NCBI GenBank assembly: GCA_028278625.1 | Contig: JANQDY010000220.1 | Location: 1 to 35,661 of the forward strand | DNA length: 35,661 nucleotides | Source: Thermodesulfobacteriota bacterium | Lineage (GTDB): Bacteria; Desulfobacterota; DSM-4660; Desulfatiglandales; Desulfatiglandaceae | Direction: 5' to 3' | Part shown: positions 24,727-32,971 of the stretch, piece after piece | How positions within the stretch are numbered: the stretch's first letter is position 1 | Layout: every line of letters begins with the position of its first letter | The notes under the pieces: model-generated | What the model saw: only the letters and a program-made list of their open reading frames with translations | Database searches by the model: none | What the model was told of the DNA's origin: nothing | Program-made: the position numbers and the translations under genes

Positions 24727-25941
24727 ATGCCGATCAGAGCGTCAGAATTCCCATCGCGCCAAAGCGATCACAAAAACCTGAGCATCCTTTTAAGCACGGG
24801 AGAGGTGTCCGGGGATTTGATCGGTGCGGATCTGGCCGTTGCCCTTCAAAAAGAGAATCCCGCGGTTTACATGTGGGGCCTTGGCGGGGGGCGAATGGCG
24901 CTTGCGGGCGTTGATATCCTCTATAACAGCAATCGTATGGGCGCAACTGGGATCACCGAGCCGTTGATGACGGCCCCCGACGTCATCAAAAGCTTTAAAA
25001 TCCTTCGATCCCGCGTGTCGGAGCACAGGCCCCAAGCAGCGGTTTTGATCGGCTACGATGTTTTCAACTTGGTGCTGGGCCGATGGCTCAGATCAAAGAA
25101 AATCCCAACGATCAACTATTTTCCGCCTCAAATCTGGCTCTGGAAAAGCTGTGCCGGCATCATTGCCAGAAGCTATGATTACATCTTGACATCGTTTGTT
25201 GCGGAAGACGCCGTATACCGTGGGGCCGGTGCGAAAACAACATTTGTGGGGCACTATTTGAGAGATCAGGTAGAACCTGTTTGCCCGAGGGATCAAAAAG
25301 CGGCAAAGCGTTTGCTCGGTCTGGAAGATAAAAACCGTGTGGTCGGAATATTCCCCGGCAGTCGAAGCCATGAATTGGACTTGCTGCTACCTGTTCTGCT
25401 TGAGGTGGTGCATCTGATCCTTGCCAATGATCCCAAGACGGGATTCGTTCTGCCCATCGCCGATGCCTGTTTGGAGAGCTTGGTTATGCAGCGGACAAGG
25501 GCCGCCGGGTTGGACCACGTCATCCGTTTGAGTTACGACAGCCGAAAGGCCCTGCGGGCCTGCGATCTTGCAGTCCTGTGCTCCGGAACGGTGACGCTGG
25601 AGGCCGCGCTTATGGGGATACCCATGATTGTTCTTTACAGGGTTTCGCCAGCCAGTTGGATCACGGTAGATCTCATAGACAGACTGGGTCTGATTGAATC
25701 CAAAACCGTGGGCATTCCGAATCTTCTGGCCGGGCGTCACATTGTTCCGGAATTCATTCAATCCGGCATTTCACCATCGAGAGTGGCTGGCGAAGCATGG
25801 CGCATGCTTGAGGAACCATCCAGGCAGATTCGAATCAAGAAGCATCTGGCTCGCGTATGTTCCACACTGGGCCAAAAGGGTGCGTCAGAAAAAGCCGCCC
25901 ATTTCATTGTGAAAAAGGCAACTCAAAAACCGAGGAATTGA
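24727..25941 (+). CDS. lpxB: Lipid-A-disaccharide synthase
   Basis: This 404-aa GT19 enzyme joins UDP-2,3-diacylglucosamine and lipid X to form the lipid A disaccharide. It shows STGEVSGDLIGADLA (23-37), YFPPQIWLW (131-139, family SPSVWAW), FPGSRSHELDLLLP (209-222), CSGTVTLEAALMGIPMIVLYRVSP (285-308) and NLLAGRHIVPEFIQ (332-345). About 15 extra N-terminal residues precede the conserved core. Its TGA overlaps an upstream ATG candidate of lpxA, so the two are probably coupled. Order lpxB-lpxA is the reverse of the common lpxA-lpxB. Confidence 0.92.
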   Translation: MPIRASEFPSRQSDHKNLSILLSTGEVSGDLIGADLAVALQKENPAVYMWGLGGGRMALAGVDILYNSNRMGATGITEPLMTAPDVIKSFKILRSRVSEHRPQAAVLIGYDVFNLVLGRWLRSKKIPTINYFPPQIWLWKSCAGIIARSYDYILTSFVAEDAVYRGAGAKTTFVGHYLRDQVEPVCPRDQKAAKRLLGLEDKNRVVGIFPGSRSHELDLLLPVLLEVVHLILANDPKTGFVLPIADACLESLVMQRTRAAGLDHVIRLSYDSRKALRACDLAVLCSGTVTLEAALMGIPMIVLYRVSPASWITVDLIDRLGLIESKTVGIPNLLAGRHIVPEFIQSGISPSRVAGEAWRMLEEPSRQIRIKKHLARVCSTLGQKGASEKAAHFIVKKATQKPRN

Positions 25942-25967
25942 TGCTTTTTCAAGGGGAAGAACAAACC

Positions 25968-26783
25968 ATGAGCCAAATTCACCCTACAGCCATTGTCGGA
26001 GAGAATACGCGAGTCGGCCCCAATACATCCATCGGACCCTATACCATCATTGAGGACGACGTGGAGATTGGAGAAAACTGCATCATAGACTCCTGTGTCA
26101 GGATTTTCTCCGGTGTCAGAATGGGTCACCACAATCAGGTGGGCCATGGTGCCGTTCTGGGAGGCGCCCCGCAAAAGCTGGATTTTGATGTTGCCACAAA
26201 AAGCGGTGTAGCAATTGGAAACGGCAATATCTTGAGAGAGCAGTGTACGGTCCATCGGTCCATCTATGAAGGTAAAAACACGATTATCGGCGATGACAAT
26301 TTCATTATGGCCACCGGTCATATCGCCCATGACTGCATTTTGGACGATAGGATTGTGATCTGTAACGGTGTTCTGTTGGCGGGGCATGTCACGTTGGGTA
26401 AGAACAGCTTTGTCTCCGGGAATGTGGTCGTCCATCAATTCTGCAATATCGGTGATTACGTGATGATTGCAGGCGGCGCGCGCATCACTCAGGATTGTCC
26501 TCACTATTCATTGGTGGTGGGCGCCGAGTCAGGGGAGGTCTACGGCGTCAATTCCGTGGGGTTGCGCCGGGCCGGATTTTCCCGGGAAGATATCAGGGAT
26601 ATCAAGGAGGCTTTTCGAACGATTTTCTGGCGCCATCTGCCCCGTAAAGCCATTCAGGAGCGCCTTTTGGAAAGTGATAATCCCCATGTGAGACATCTGG
26701 CCGGTTGCCTTGAAAAATCCACACGGGGAATCTGTTCCGGGCGAAAACGAAAACCTCGATCCCACAATCCCTCAACAGACTGA
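25968..26783 (+). CDS. lpxA: UDP-N-acetylglucosamine O-acyltransferase
   Basis: This 271-aa left-handed beta-helix protein is made of hexapeptide repeats and ends with the usual helical tail. The catalytic histidine is His121 (HIAHDC), matching E. coli His125, with His118 beside it. It transfers the 3-hydroxyacyl chain from ACP to UDP-GlcNAc, the first step of lipid A synthesis. The frame is open from 25857 inside lpxB, but MSQIHPTAIVG begins at ATG 25968 behind AAGGGGAAG. An ATG at 25941 touching the lpxB stop is a weaker alternative. The C-terminal tail (CSGRKRKPRSHNPSTD) is longer and more basic than usual. lpxC, lpxD and lpxK are not in the window. Confidence 0.93.
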   Translation: MSQIHPTAIVGENTRVGPNTSIGPYTIIEDDVEIGENCIIDSCVRIFSGVRMGHHNQVGHGAVLGGAPQKLDFDVATKSGVAIGNGNILREQCTVHRSIYEGKNTIIGDDNFIMATGHIAHDCILDDRIVICNGVLLAGHVTLGKNSFVSGNVVVHQFCNIGDYVMIAGGARITQDCPHYSLVVGAESGEVYGVNSVGLRRAGFSREDIRDIKEAFRTIFWRHLPRKAIQERLLESDNPHVRHLAGCLEKSTRGICSGRKRKPRSHNPSTD

Positions 26784-26789
26784 GGATCT

Positions 26790-26833
26790 AAAAACGGCCC
26801 CTGCCCCATAGTTCCTGGACCAGGGAGCCGTTT
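26790..26833 (-). terminator. Intrinsic terminator of the cyclase-family gene (possibly bidirectional)
   Basis: AAACGGCCCCTG (26792-26803) pairs with CAGGGAGCCGTTT (26821-26833) with one bulged base and a 17-base loop. Read on the minus strand the stem is followed directly by TTTTT, as expected for the gene ending at 26841. On the plus strand it lies 8 bp past the lpxA stop and could also end that transcript, though only TTT follows. Confidence 0.7.
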
Positions 26834-26840
26834 GACCGAC

Positions 26841-27788
26841 CTATTTTGCGGGAGGCGTGGGTCTCAATACACCGTTTTCATCCCGCTTGTTGGGGTGGGG
26901 TTGTTTGGGAAGCGGAGCGCCTGGCAGCTCTTCCACCGATTTTCCATATTTCCAGTCGGGCGGGCAGACCGCCACGTAGCGCGCATAGCCGCCGGTACCG
27001 CCTTCGGGCTTTGCAAAACCGATGATCACCAAAGCGCCTGCCGGCGGCACCTTATCCAGGTTTGTCATCCCTTCGGCCTGGCAGAAGTTGTTCTTGAGCA
27101 GCCAGTTCTCACCCTCCAGGTTGGGCGTGGTATCCGTATCCAGCGGCTCATGGCCGTGAAACAGGATCTTTCGCTCAATGTGCAGCATCTTAAGGGCGTC
27201 CAGCTTTGTTCCGGGAAAGGGTTTCTGGGCGAAGCGGTCGGTTTCATGCCATTTTTTGTGCCAATCCGATCGAATGGCCACCACGGATCCTTCGGGAATC
27301 TTACCGTATTTGGATTCCCAGGCCTTGATATCCGCGATCGTGGCATGATAACCGGGGTCTTTTTCCACCTGTTTGTGAATATCGATGACCACAAGGGGCC
27401 TGATGGCATAGGTTGCCGGAAGGTCACTGATGGTGGCGCCGAACTCATAGAAGTGGGCCGGCGGATCCAGCTGGGTGCCGTACTGGTCCGTGGACAGCAC
27501 ATAGCTTGTGGCGATGAATCCATGCTTTTTATACTCAAAGGCTTCTCCGATTTCGCAGTAGCCGTCGTACTTCTTGCCCGCCGCCGCGGGTTTGAACTTG
27601 GCTTGAGCAAATCCGGGCCATACGGCGATGGTGGGACTGAAAGCATGGGTTAAATCGACATATTTGGCCTTTTTCAAAACATTGTTGTAAACATCCCAGA
27701 GTTTTGTGTCTTGGCCTATGGCAGGTGCCGCGGCCAGGGTCATCAAAAGGAAAAGGAACATTGCAGTCATCTTCATACGATTTTTCAT
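26841..27788 (-). CDS. Secreted cyclase-family (kynurenine-formamidase-like) hydrolase
   Basis: This 315-aa protein has a Sec signal peptide (KNRMKM, hydrophobic 8-22, cleavage near 25). It belongs to the cyclase/KynB superfamily of metal-dependent amidohydrolases. The signature GTHxDxPxH reads GTQLDPPAH (104-112), so the first metal-ligand His is Gln106. Further elements are VDLTHAFSP (44-52) and HGHEPLDTDTT. A Pro/Lys-rich C-terminus follows. Its substrate is unknown and the His-to-Gln change could alter metal binding, although such variants may be a natural subfamily. AAGGAGGGG lies just before the ATG. It is transcribed alone and ends at a hairpin terminator. Confidence 0.82.
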   Translation of the reverse strand: MKNRMKMTAMFLFLLMTLAAAPAIGQDTKLWDVYNNVLKKAKYVDLTHAFSPTIAVWPGFAQAKFKPAAAGKKYDGYCEIGEAFEYKKHGFIATSYVLSTDQYGTQLDPPAHFYEFGATISDLPATYAIRPLVVIDIHKQVEKDPGYHATIADIKAWESKYGKIPEGSVVAIRSDWHKKWHETDRFAQKPFPGTKLDALKMLHIERKILFHGHEPLDTDTTPNLEGENWLLKNNFCQAEGMTNLDKVPPAGALVIIGFAKPEGGTGGYARYVAVCPPDWKYGKSVEELPGAPLPKQPHPNKRDENGVLRPTPPAK

Positions 27789-27897
27789 AACCCCTCCTTG
27801 AATGAATGGTTCCGTTGGTCTGAAAACAAGTTATCTCCGCCAAATTCCTGAGTGCCGTTCCGTATTCTCTCGTCTATCACCCCCTACGATGGTCACG

Positions 27898-27920
27898 CGG
27901 TTCATTCATCATGTGAACCG
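27898..27920. promoter_or_regulatory. Inverted repeat in the divergent intergenic region
   Basis: CGGTTCA (27898-27904) and TGAACCG (27914-27920) are perfect 7-bp inverted repeats with a 9-base spacer. They lie between the secreted hydrolase (minus) and the small protein operon (plus), about 110 bp upstream of the hydrolase start. A dimeric regulator site or a leader hairpin are both possible. The remainder of 27789-28069 holds the promoter and short ORF listed separately and nothing else I can support. Confidence 0.35.
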
Positions 27921-27944
27921 GATGGATGTTATTGATTTGCCGGA

Positions 27945-27973
27945 TTGCCTTGAAAATCTGGTTTCAGGATAAT
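27945..27973 (+). promoter_or_regulatory. Candidate sigma70-type promoter for the small-protein/Smr operon
   Basis: TTGCCT (27945-27950) and GATAAT (27968-27973, 5 of 6) are separated by 17 bp. Transcription would start near 27980, about 90 bp before the ATG of the 112-aa protein. Confidence 0.45.
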
Positions 27974-27985
27974 AGAAAAAGGAGT

Positions 27986-28030
27986 ATGATTATGTCAAGC
28001 AGACGGAGAGAGAATGCTGCATGGGATTAA
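27986..28030 (+). other. 14-codon ORF with a strong Shine-Dalgarno (possible leader peptide)
   Basis: AAAAAGGAG at 27975-27983 precedes ATG 27986 (or 27992), giving MIMSSRRRENAAWD and TAA at 28028-28030. It has no terminator/antiterminator structure I can see. If the promoter at 27945-27973 is real, its Shine-Dalgarno would lie on the transcription start, so translation is uncertain. Confidence 0.2.
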
Positions 28031-28069
28031 CTTTAAGATCACCACAGCAGAATAATACGAGGAGGATGA

Positions 28070-28408
28070 ATGATTCGCGCAAAACTCTGGTTTCGGTGCG
28101 CAGCCATGCGCGATCCGGTAACACCCATTGTTGTTAAGCCAGCGGTCATCGGCTGGGAAGCCAAATATCGAAACGTCGATTTGACCATTGATCGACCCTT
28201 CAACGGTGAAGAACTGGTATTGCGGATGAAGGGCTGGGTTACGGTTGATGTGAAAGAAGTGCTTCAAATGATCAAGACGAAAGGTCGGATGAAACTCCTG
28301 GATGAAAGGGATTTGGTGGTGGAATTGGAAACGGAAGAGGATTTTGACGGGCTGGAAAAGGAACTGGCCAAAACTTTCGAGGATCAGTTGGACCTGGAGC
28401 GGATATGA
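28070..28408 (+). CDS. Small hypothetical protein, upstream of Smr protein
   Basis: This 112-aa soluble protein has a basic N-terminal half and an acidic C-terminal half (ELETEEDFDGLEKELAKTFEDQLDLERI), probably ending in a helix. I do not recognise the family and see no catalytic motif. GAGGAGGATGA just before the ATG is a strong ribosome-binding site. Its TGA overlaps the ATG of the Smr gene (ATGA at 28405-28408), so the two proteins are co-translated and may act together. Confidence 0.7.
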   Translation: MIRAKLWFRCAAMRDPVTPIVVKPAVIGWEAKYRNVDLTIDRPFNGEELVLRMKGWVTVDVKEVLQMIKTKGRMKLLDERDLVVELETEEDFDGLEKELAKTFEDQLDLERI

Positions 28409-28692
28409 CCGAAATGGATTCCGATGCCGTGGAAGTTCCCATTGATGGAATTTTGGATCTTCACACGTTCGCCCCCAGGGAAGTCGGCTCCCTTGTGGAT
28501 GAATATCTGTGGGCCTGCCTTCAGAAAGGAATCCTGGATGTCAGGATCATCCACGGCAAGGGAAAAGGGGTGCTGCGGCGGACGGTACATTCCAGGCTGT
28601 CCAAAAATCCGGATGTGGCGGATTACCGGCTGGATGACGGCCCGTCGGGATGGGGAACCACTCTGGTTCGGCTCAAATCGAAAGAGCCCTAG
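28405..28692 (+). CDS. Smr-domain protein (MutS2 C-terminal-type nuclease domain)
   Basis: This 95-aa stand-alone Smr domain has LDLHTF near residues 17-22 and the signature IIHGKGKGVLRRTVHSRL, followed by PSGWGTTLVRL. Smr domains bind and often cleave branched DNA or RNA; the HGKG loop is the conserved active region. It is coupled by ATGA overlap to the 112-aa protein. Its TAG shares the palindrome CTAG (28689-28692) with the stop of the convergent gene. Confidence 0.87.
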   Translation: MTEMDSDAVEVPIDGILDLHTFAPREVGSLVDEYLWACLQKGILDVRIIHGKGKGVLRRTVHSRLSKNPDVADYRLDDGPSGWGTTLVRLKSKEP

Positions 28693-29921
28693 ATTTTCTT
28701 TTTGAGACCCTCGTACATTCGATGTCTGTCAAGGGGTTGGACGTGGCTGACAATCCATTCCCTGAAGGCATCTCCCTCTGGAGTGGATTGCTTGTAGCAC
28801 ATGAGATCGAGCTCAATGCCCAGGGCCTTTGACATCCTGGCCGCCAAAATGGGCCAGATGTCACCGATGTCACCCACGATAGGAAGGCTTCCGGGAATCC
28901 GGGCGAACCCTGACATTTCCATTCGAAAAGGGATCCCCATGGATTTTGTCTTGGGCAGTCCCCGGTCCACGGCCCCCGACACCCGGCCCTCCTTTCGTTC
29001 ATTCAGCCATGCCGCCTCAATTGCCGGGTCCAGGTCGATGCGCAGGATACGCTTTTTTGCCAGGGAATAGGTCCGCTCCCCTTCCCATTGGGCCCAGATA
29101 CCGTGGCCCGTGTAATTCTCAAAGGGCCCGTCGTGAATCTCCTGGCTCAAGGCCACGGCGGATTCAATGATCACGTCAGCGCTTTCCATGAGATCCGCGA
29201 TCATGCGGCACCGCCGTGAGACGGTAATGGAATCCCCGATTGCCAGACCCACTTCTCCACCCCCCACCAGTTGCGGCACCGTCACCAGCACGGGTATGCT
29301 TTTGCGGGCACCGGCACCGATCATGGTATAGGGGTCCGCTCCCAGACCGGCCACCCTTTCAAAAGGGAGTCCGTGGCGCCGGGAAAGTGCCAGAATATTT
29401 CGGGCCGCCCATTCCGTACGAAGCCCGCTGGGATAGGCCACATTTCCCGCCACCTTGATAATCACATCCCCTCTTGTTCCGATCATACGGCGGTAAAGAT
29501 TTATATCCAGGGGCATCTCCCTTTCCCATCGCTCCAGTTGTTCCAGGGAAAGGAGGCTCACTTCGAGACGTCCGTCCATGGGCAGAAAGTCCTTGTTAAC
29601 CCCCATGGTGCTGCCATCGATCCGTTTCACCTTCTCAAGGGCGCCCGCCATTTCATGGCTGATCACGGCGGAGCTGGTGCTGATGCCGTCAATCAAGTCT
29701 TTGTGAATCAATTCGGCAATGAGGGTTGTGACCCCTTCATGGAGGTTGGGGCCGCTCCCCACCACGGCTACGATTTTCCCCTTGTTTCTCTTGACATCCA
29801 CTAAAATGTCGATGGCCCGGTCGACCCGTTTCCGGGTCTCTTCCGGCAATGCGTGGTAAAGGGCATCAATGGCTTTGTGATCAATGGGTTGGGGCATTGT
29901 TCCGGGGGTTGTTTCTGGCAA
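28689..29921 (-). CDS. Unassigned 410-aa protein, possible NAD-binding enzyme
   Basis: This soluble protein has an N-terminal helical segment and then KIVAVVGSGPNLHEGVTTLI (about 49-68), a nucleotide-binding-like strand-loop-helix. ISTSSAVISHEMAGALEKV follows, with GAGARKSIPVLVTVPQLVGGGEVGLAIGD in the middle. The general layout is loosely reminiscent of the C-terminal NAD-binding domain of the TIGR00300/AgrE-type proteins, but I cannot assign it. It is the third gene of glpK-kdtA2-this gene, 29 bp after the Kdo transferase. The start is TTG 29921 with AGAAGGT upstream; ATG 29897 is the alternative. Confidence 0.75.
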   Translation of the reverse strand: MPETTPGTMPQPIDHKAIDALYHALPEETRKRVDRAIDILVDVKRNKGKIVAVVGSGPNLHEGVTTLIAELIHKDLIDGISTSSAVISHEMAGALEKVKRIDGSTMGVNKDFLPMDGRLEVSLLSLEQLERWEREMPLDINLYRRMIGTRGDVIIKVAGNVAYPSGLRTEWAARNILALSRRHGLPFERVAGLGADPYTMIGAGARKSIPVLVTVPQLVGGGEVGLAIGDSITVSRRCRMIADLMESADVIIESAVALSQEIHDGPFENYTGHGIWAQWEGERTYSLAKKRILRIDLDPAIEAAWLNERKEGRVSGAVDRGLPKTKSMGIPFRMEMSGFARIPGSLPIVGDIGDIWPILAARMSKALGIELDLMCYKQSTPEGDAFREWIVSHVQPLDRHRMYEGLKKKI

Positions 29922-29950
29922 TGGGTGACCTTCTGTTTGAAATGGACGAT

Positions 29951-31198
29951 CTAATTCCGGTCAAAAGAATTTAGAAGTTTTTCAATAACCTCTGCGTGCC
30001 GATGGGCCGCGGCCTGTGTCTTTAGTGCCGCATCTCTGGCACAACGGCCCATGTCACGGGCTTTTCGAGGGTGATCCAGCAACTCAATAAACGCACGGAC
30101 CAATTCCCCGGGACTCGCAACCTGCATGCCCCCGCCGGCCGATTCAAGCATCTCTTTGGCATCCAGAAAATCCTCCATGTGCGGTCCGTAAATGACGGGC
30201 TTTCCCCAGATGGCCGGCTCCAGAGGATTCTGCCCGCCCAGAGGCACCAGACTGGCGCCGCAGAAGACCAGGGTTGCGATGCTGTAGACGTTGATCAGTT
30301 CCCCAAAAGTGTCGATGATGACAATCCCCGCTTTTCGAAGGGTTTTTTGAGGCCCGATTTCCGTTCTAAGCTGGCATTGATGACCCCGTTCTTGTATCAT
30401 CACACGGATGTCAGGAACCCTTTTGATGTGTCTGGGCGCCAATATCAGGAGAATACCGTCATATTGGGACCAAAGCCCCTCGTAGGCGTCCAGGAGCATT
30501 TCCTCTTCCCCTTCACGGGTGCTGCCGGCCACGAGGACCGGACCGGTCGGTGCGGGATCCGTTGGGATTAGATGAAAGAGACGCCGCATTTTCCGTTCCA
30601 CGGAAGGGTCTGGCACGGAGAGGGTATTATCGTATTTGGCATTTCCATTGACTTCCAGCTTGTCACGAGGTGCGCCCATGGCCATGATACGGCCCGCATC
30701 CGCCTTCGAAATCATGCTGAAAGCATCGAAGTTTCCGAGAACCGAACGGAAAAGGGGCCTGAATTGCAGATAGCGTTGAAACGATCTGGGAGAAATGCGG
30801 CCGTTTAAGAGGGCCAGTCTGATGCCCAGCTTGCGGGCTGTGAAGATCCACACCGGCCATATCTCCGTTTCCAGAAAAACCATTACATGGGGCCTAACGG
30901 CGGATAGGGCTTTCAAGGCGCATCCCGGAAGATCCAAGGGGGCGTACACAACCGGAATATTTTCTTGAAGGATTTCACGGGCAAGGTCGCGGCCGTGGGC
31001 CGTGATGGTTGAAACAATGACGGCACAGGAGGGCATGCGCTTTAAAAGCGATTCAATAACGGCCCGGGCAACCCTGATTTCTCCCAGTGATGCCCCGTGA
31101 ATCCAAATTCTGGGGCTGCCGGAGAGGGATAGCGTGGTTTTTGCGGGGAGGAAACCCAGGCGTTCCTGAAAGTGTTCCGTAAAAGGGCGGCTACCCAT
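29951..31198 (-). CDS. waaA: Second Kdo-transferase-type glycosyltransferase, without N-terminal membrane anchor
   Basis: This 415-aa GT30 protein has HGASLGEIRVARA with catalytic Glu40, VFLETEIWP, LAPRHIKR, and GASLVPLGGQNPLEPA. It begins within the conserved FQERLGFLP region, so the hydrophobic N-terminal anchor seen in the first copy is missing. In the same frame a TGA stops any extension inside the end of glpK, and no ATG/GTG/TTG lies between. It may be a peripheral Kdo transferase for a different acceptor, or an N-terminally shortened copy that still works. GGAG lies 7 bp before the ATG. It sits 32 bp after glpK. Confidence 0.87.
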   Translation of the reverse strand: MGSRPFTEHFQERLGFLPAKTTLSLSGSPRIWIHGASLGEIRVARAVIESLLKRMPSCAVIVSTITAHGRDLAREILQENIPVVYAPLDLPGCALKALSAVRPHVMVFLETEIWPVWIFTARKLGIRLALLNGRISPRSFQRYLQFRPLFRSVLGNFDAFSMISKADAGRIMAMGAPRDKLEVNGNAKYDNTLSVPDPSVERKMRRLFHLIPTDPAPTGPVLVAGSTREGEEEMLLDAYEGLWSQYDGILLILAPRHIKRVPDIRVMIQERGHQCQLRTEIGPQKTLRKAGIVIIDTFGELINVYSIATLVFCGASLVPLGGQNPLEPAIWGKPVIYGPHMEDFLDAKEMLESAGGGMQVASPGELVRAFIELLDHPRKARDMGRCARDAALKTQAAAHRHAEVIEKLLNSFDRN

Positions 31199-31230
31199 TC
31201 CTGTTCTCCAGAATCGCTCTCCAAGTCTTC

Positions 31231-32742
31231 TTATCGGACCCAGCCGAAGGTCCTTTCAACGGCCCTTTTCCAGTTGCTGTAACCGTCCTCCCTTTCCGCT
31301 TCGGTTCCGGTCGGCTGCCAGGAGCGGTCTTCAGACCAGTTTTGGCGCAGTTCTTCTTGTGAAGACCAGAAACCGACGGCCAATCCGGCGGCGTAGGCCG
31401 CCCCCAGTGCAGTGGTTTCGGCAATTTTCGGGCGAATCACGGGGACATCTAAAACGTTGGCCTGAATCTGCATCAGAAGGTTGTTGGCCACCATGCCGCC
31501 GTCCACTTTCAGATGCGGCAGGGCCTCGCCGGCATCTCTGTTCATGGCTTCAAGGATATCCCGGGTCTGATAAGCGCATGCTTCCAGGACGGCCCGCGCC
31601 ATATGACCCTTGTGGATATAGCGGGTCAGCCCCACCATCACCCCTCGGGCATCGTCCCGCCAATAAGGGGCAAACAGGCCGGAAAAGGCGGGAACAATAA
31701 ACATTCCGCCGCTGTCTTTAACGGTTCCGGCCAGCTCTTCAATATCGGGTGCCGTCTCAATGAGGCCCAGGTTATCGCGCAGCCACTGTACCAGCGCTCC
31801 GGCCATGGCAATGGAGCCCTCGAGGGCGTAGATCGGTTTTTCCCCGCTTACCTGATAAGCCACGGTGGTGATCAGGCCGTGGGTCGAAGGAACGGGTTGC
31901 GAGCCGGTGTTGAGCAGCAGAAAACACCCGGTCCCGTAGGTATTCTTGGCTTCGCCCCTAAGAAAACATGCCTGGCCCACCAAGGCTGCCTGCTGGTCTC
32001 CCAGGGCTCCGCAGACGGGTGTCCTCGCCCCAAGGGGACCGTCATCAGCCGTAAAACCCCAGATATCTTTGTCGGAGGAGGGGACGATTCCGGGGAGCAT
32101 CTCAAGTGGAATGTCCAGAATTTCAAGGATATCATTGTCCCATGAAAGGGTCTTTAGGTCCATGAGCAGGGTTCGGCTGGCATTGGTGACGTCGGTCACA
32201 TGGGCGCCTCCTTTGGGGCCTCCGGTGAGCCACCAGATAACCCAGGTCTCCATGGTACCGAAAAGGGCATCGCCTTTTAGGGCCGCCGCTTTTGCTTCCG
32301 GGATATTTTCCAGAATCCATTTGATTTTGGGTCCGGAAAAATAGGTGGCAATGGGAAGTCCCGTTTTTTCGCGAAAACGGTTCTGGCCCCCATCCCGCAT
32401 GAGTTCGCGGCACATATTATCTGTTCGGGTGCACTGCCATACAACGGCGTTTCCGTATGGTTCACCCGTGTGTCGGTTCCATAAAACGGTTGTCTCCCGT
32501 TGGTTGGTAATGCCGATGGCTGCCAGATCCGCACCACGAATACCCGCATCCGCAAGGCCCCTACGCATCACTTCCTGGGTGTTCCGCCATACTTCCATGG
32601 GATTATGTTCCACCCAGCCGGGTTTAGGGAAGATCTGTTCGTGTTCTTTCTGGCTGAGCCCCACAATTCCTCCCTCATGGTCAAAAACGATAAACCGGGT
32701 GCTTGTGGTCCCCTGATCGACCGCTCCGATATATTTCCCCAT
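31231..32742 (-). CDS. glpK: Glycerol kinase
   Basis: This 503-aa FGGY-family kinase phosphorylates glycerol to sn-glycerol 3-phosphate with ATP. It shows the ATP phosphate motif DQGTTSTR (9-16), [17 protein letters not shown], the FGGY signature region [19 protein letters not shown], and [15 protein letters not shown]. Length is typical. The start is ATG 32742 behind AAGGGGGAC; the frame is open to 32808, but those 22 residues are not family sequence. It is first in an operon with a Kdo transferase, which is unusual and may link G3P or phospholipid supply to envelope synthesis. No GlpF or GlpD gene is adjacent. Confidence 0.95.
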   Translation of the reverse strand: MGKYIGAVDQGTTSTRFIVFDHEGGIVGLSQKEHEQIFPKPGWVEHNPMEVWRNTQEVMRRGLADAGIRGADLAAIGITNQRETTVLWNRHTGEPYGNAVVWQCTRTDNMCRELMRDGGQNRFREKTGLPIATYFSGPKIKWILENIPEAKAAALKGDALFGTMETWVIWWLTGGPKGGAHVTDVTNASRTLLMDLKTLSWDNDILEILDIPLEMLPGIVPSSDKDIWGFTADDGPLGARTPVCGALGDQQAALVGQACFLRGEAKNTYGTGCFLLLNTGSQPVPSTHGLITTVAYQVSGEKPIYALEGSIAMAGALVQWLRDNLGLIETAPDIEELAGTVKDSGGMFIVPAFSGLFAPYWRDDARGVMVGLTRYIHKGHMARAVLEACAYQTRDILEAMNRDAGEALPHLKVDGGMVANNLLMQIQANVLDVPVIRPKIAETTALGAAYAAGLAVGFWSSQEELRQNWSEDRSWQPTGTEAEREDGYSNWKRAVERTFGWVR

Positions 32743-32971
32743 TTTGAAGTCCCCCTTTTGGTGAGAAAGTCTTGTGGAGAGATATCTACCACGAACCGTA
32801 AAAAACATCCAGAATCATTATCACGGACAGAATGTCTGATGATGAATCCGGCAGCGGGCGTCAGTAATTTTTGATGACGCAGATGGGTTAATATGCTAAC
32901 GTTCCAAATCCAAAAGAGGAGGAAGTAAAAACCCAAAAGGAGGCCAGCCGCTTAAGGAGATAAAAGGAAAA

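Noticed and set aside
24087..24728. 213-codon minus-strand open frame opposite the LpxB-like gene
   Set aside because: Shadow of a recognisable GT-B protein; no ribosome-binding site or domain.
26832..27653. 273-codon plus-strand open frame opposite the secreted cyclase gene
   Set aside because: The minus-strand protein has a signal peptide, family motifs and a strong Shine-Dalgarno; the opposite frame has none and would start inside the terminator.
31513..32145. 210-codon plus-strand open frame opposite glpK
   Set aside because: Antisense to conserved glycerol kinase motifs; no supporting start signal.
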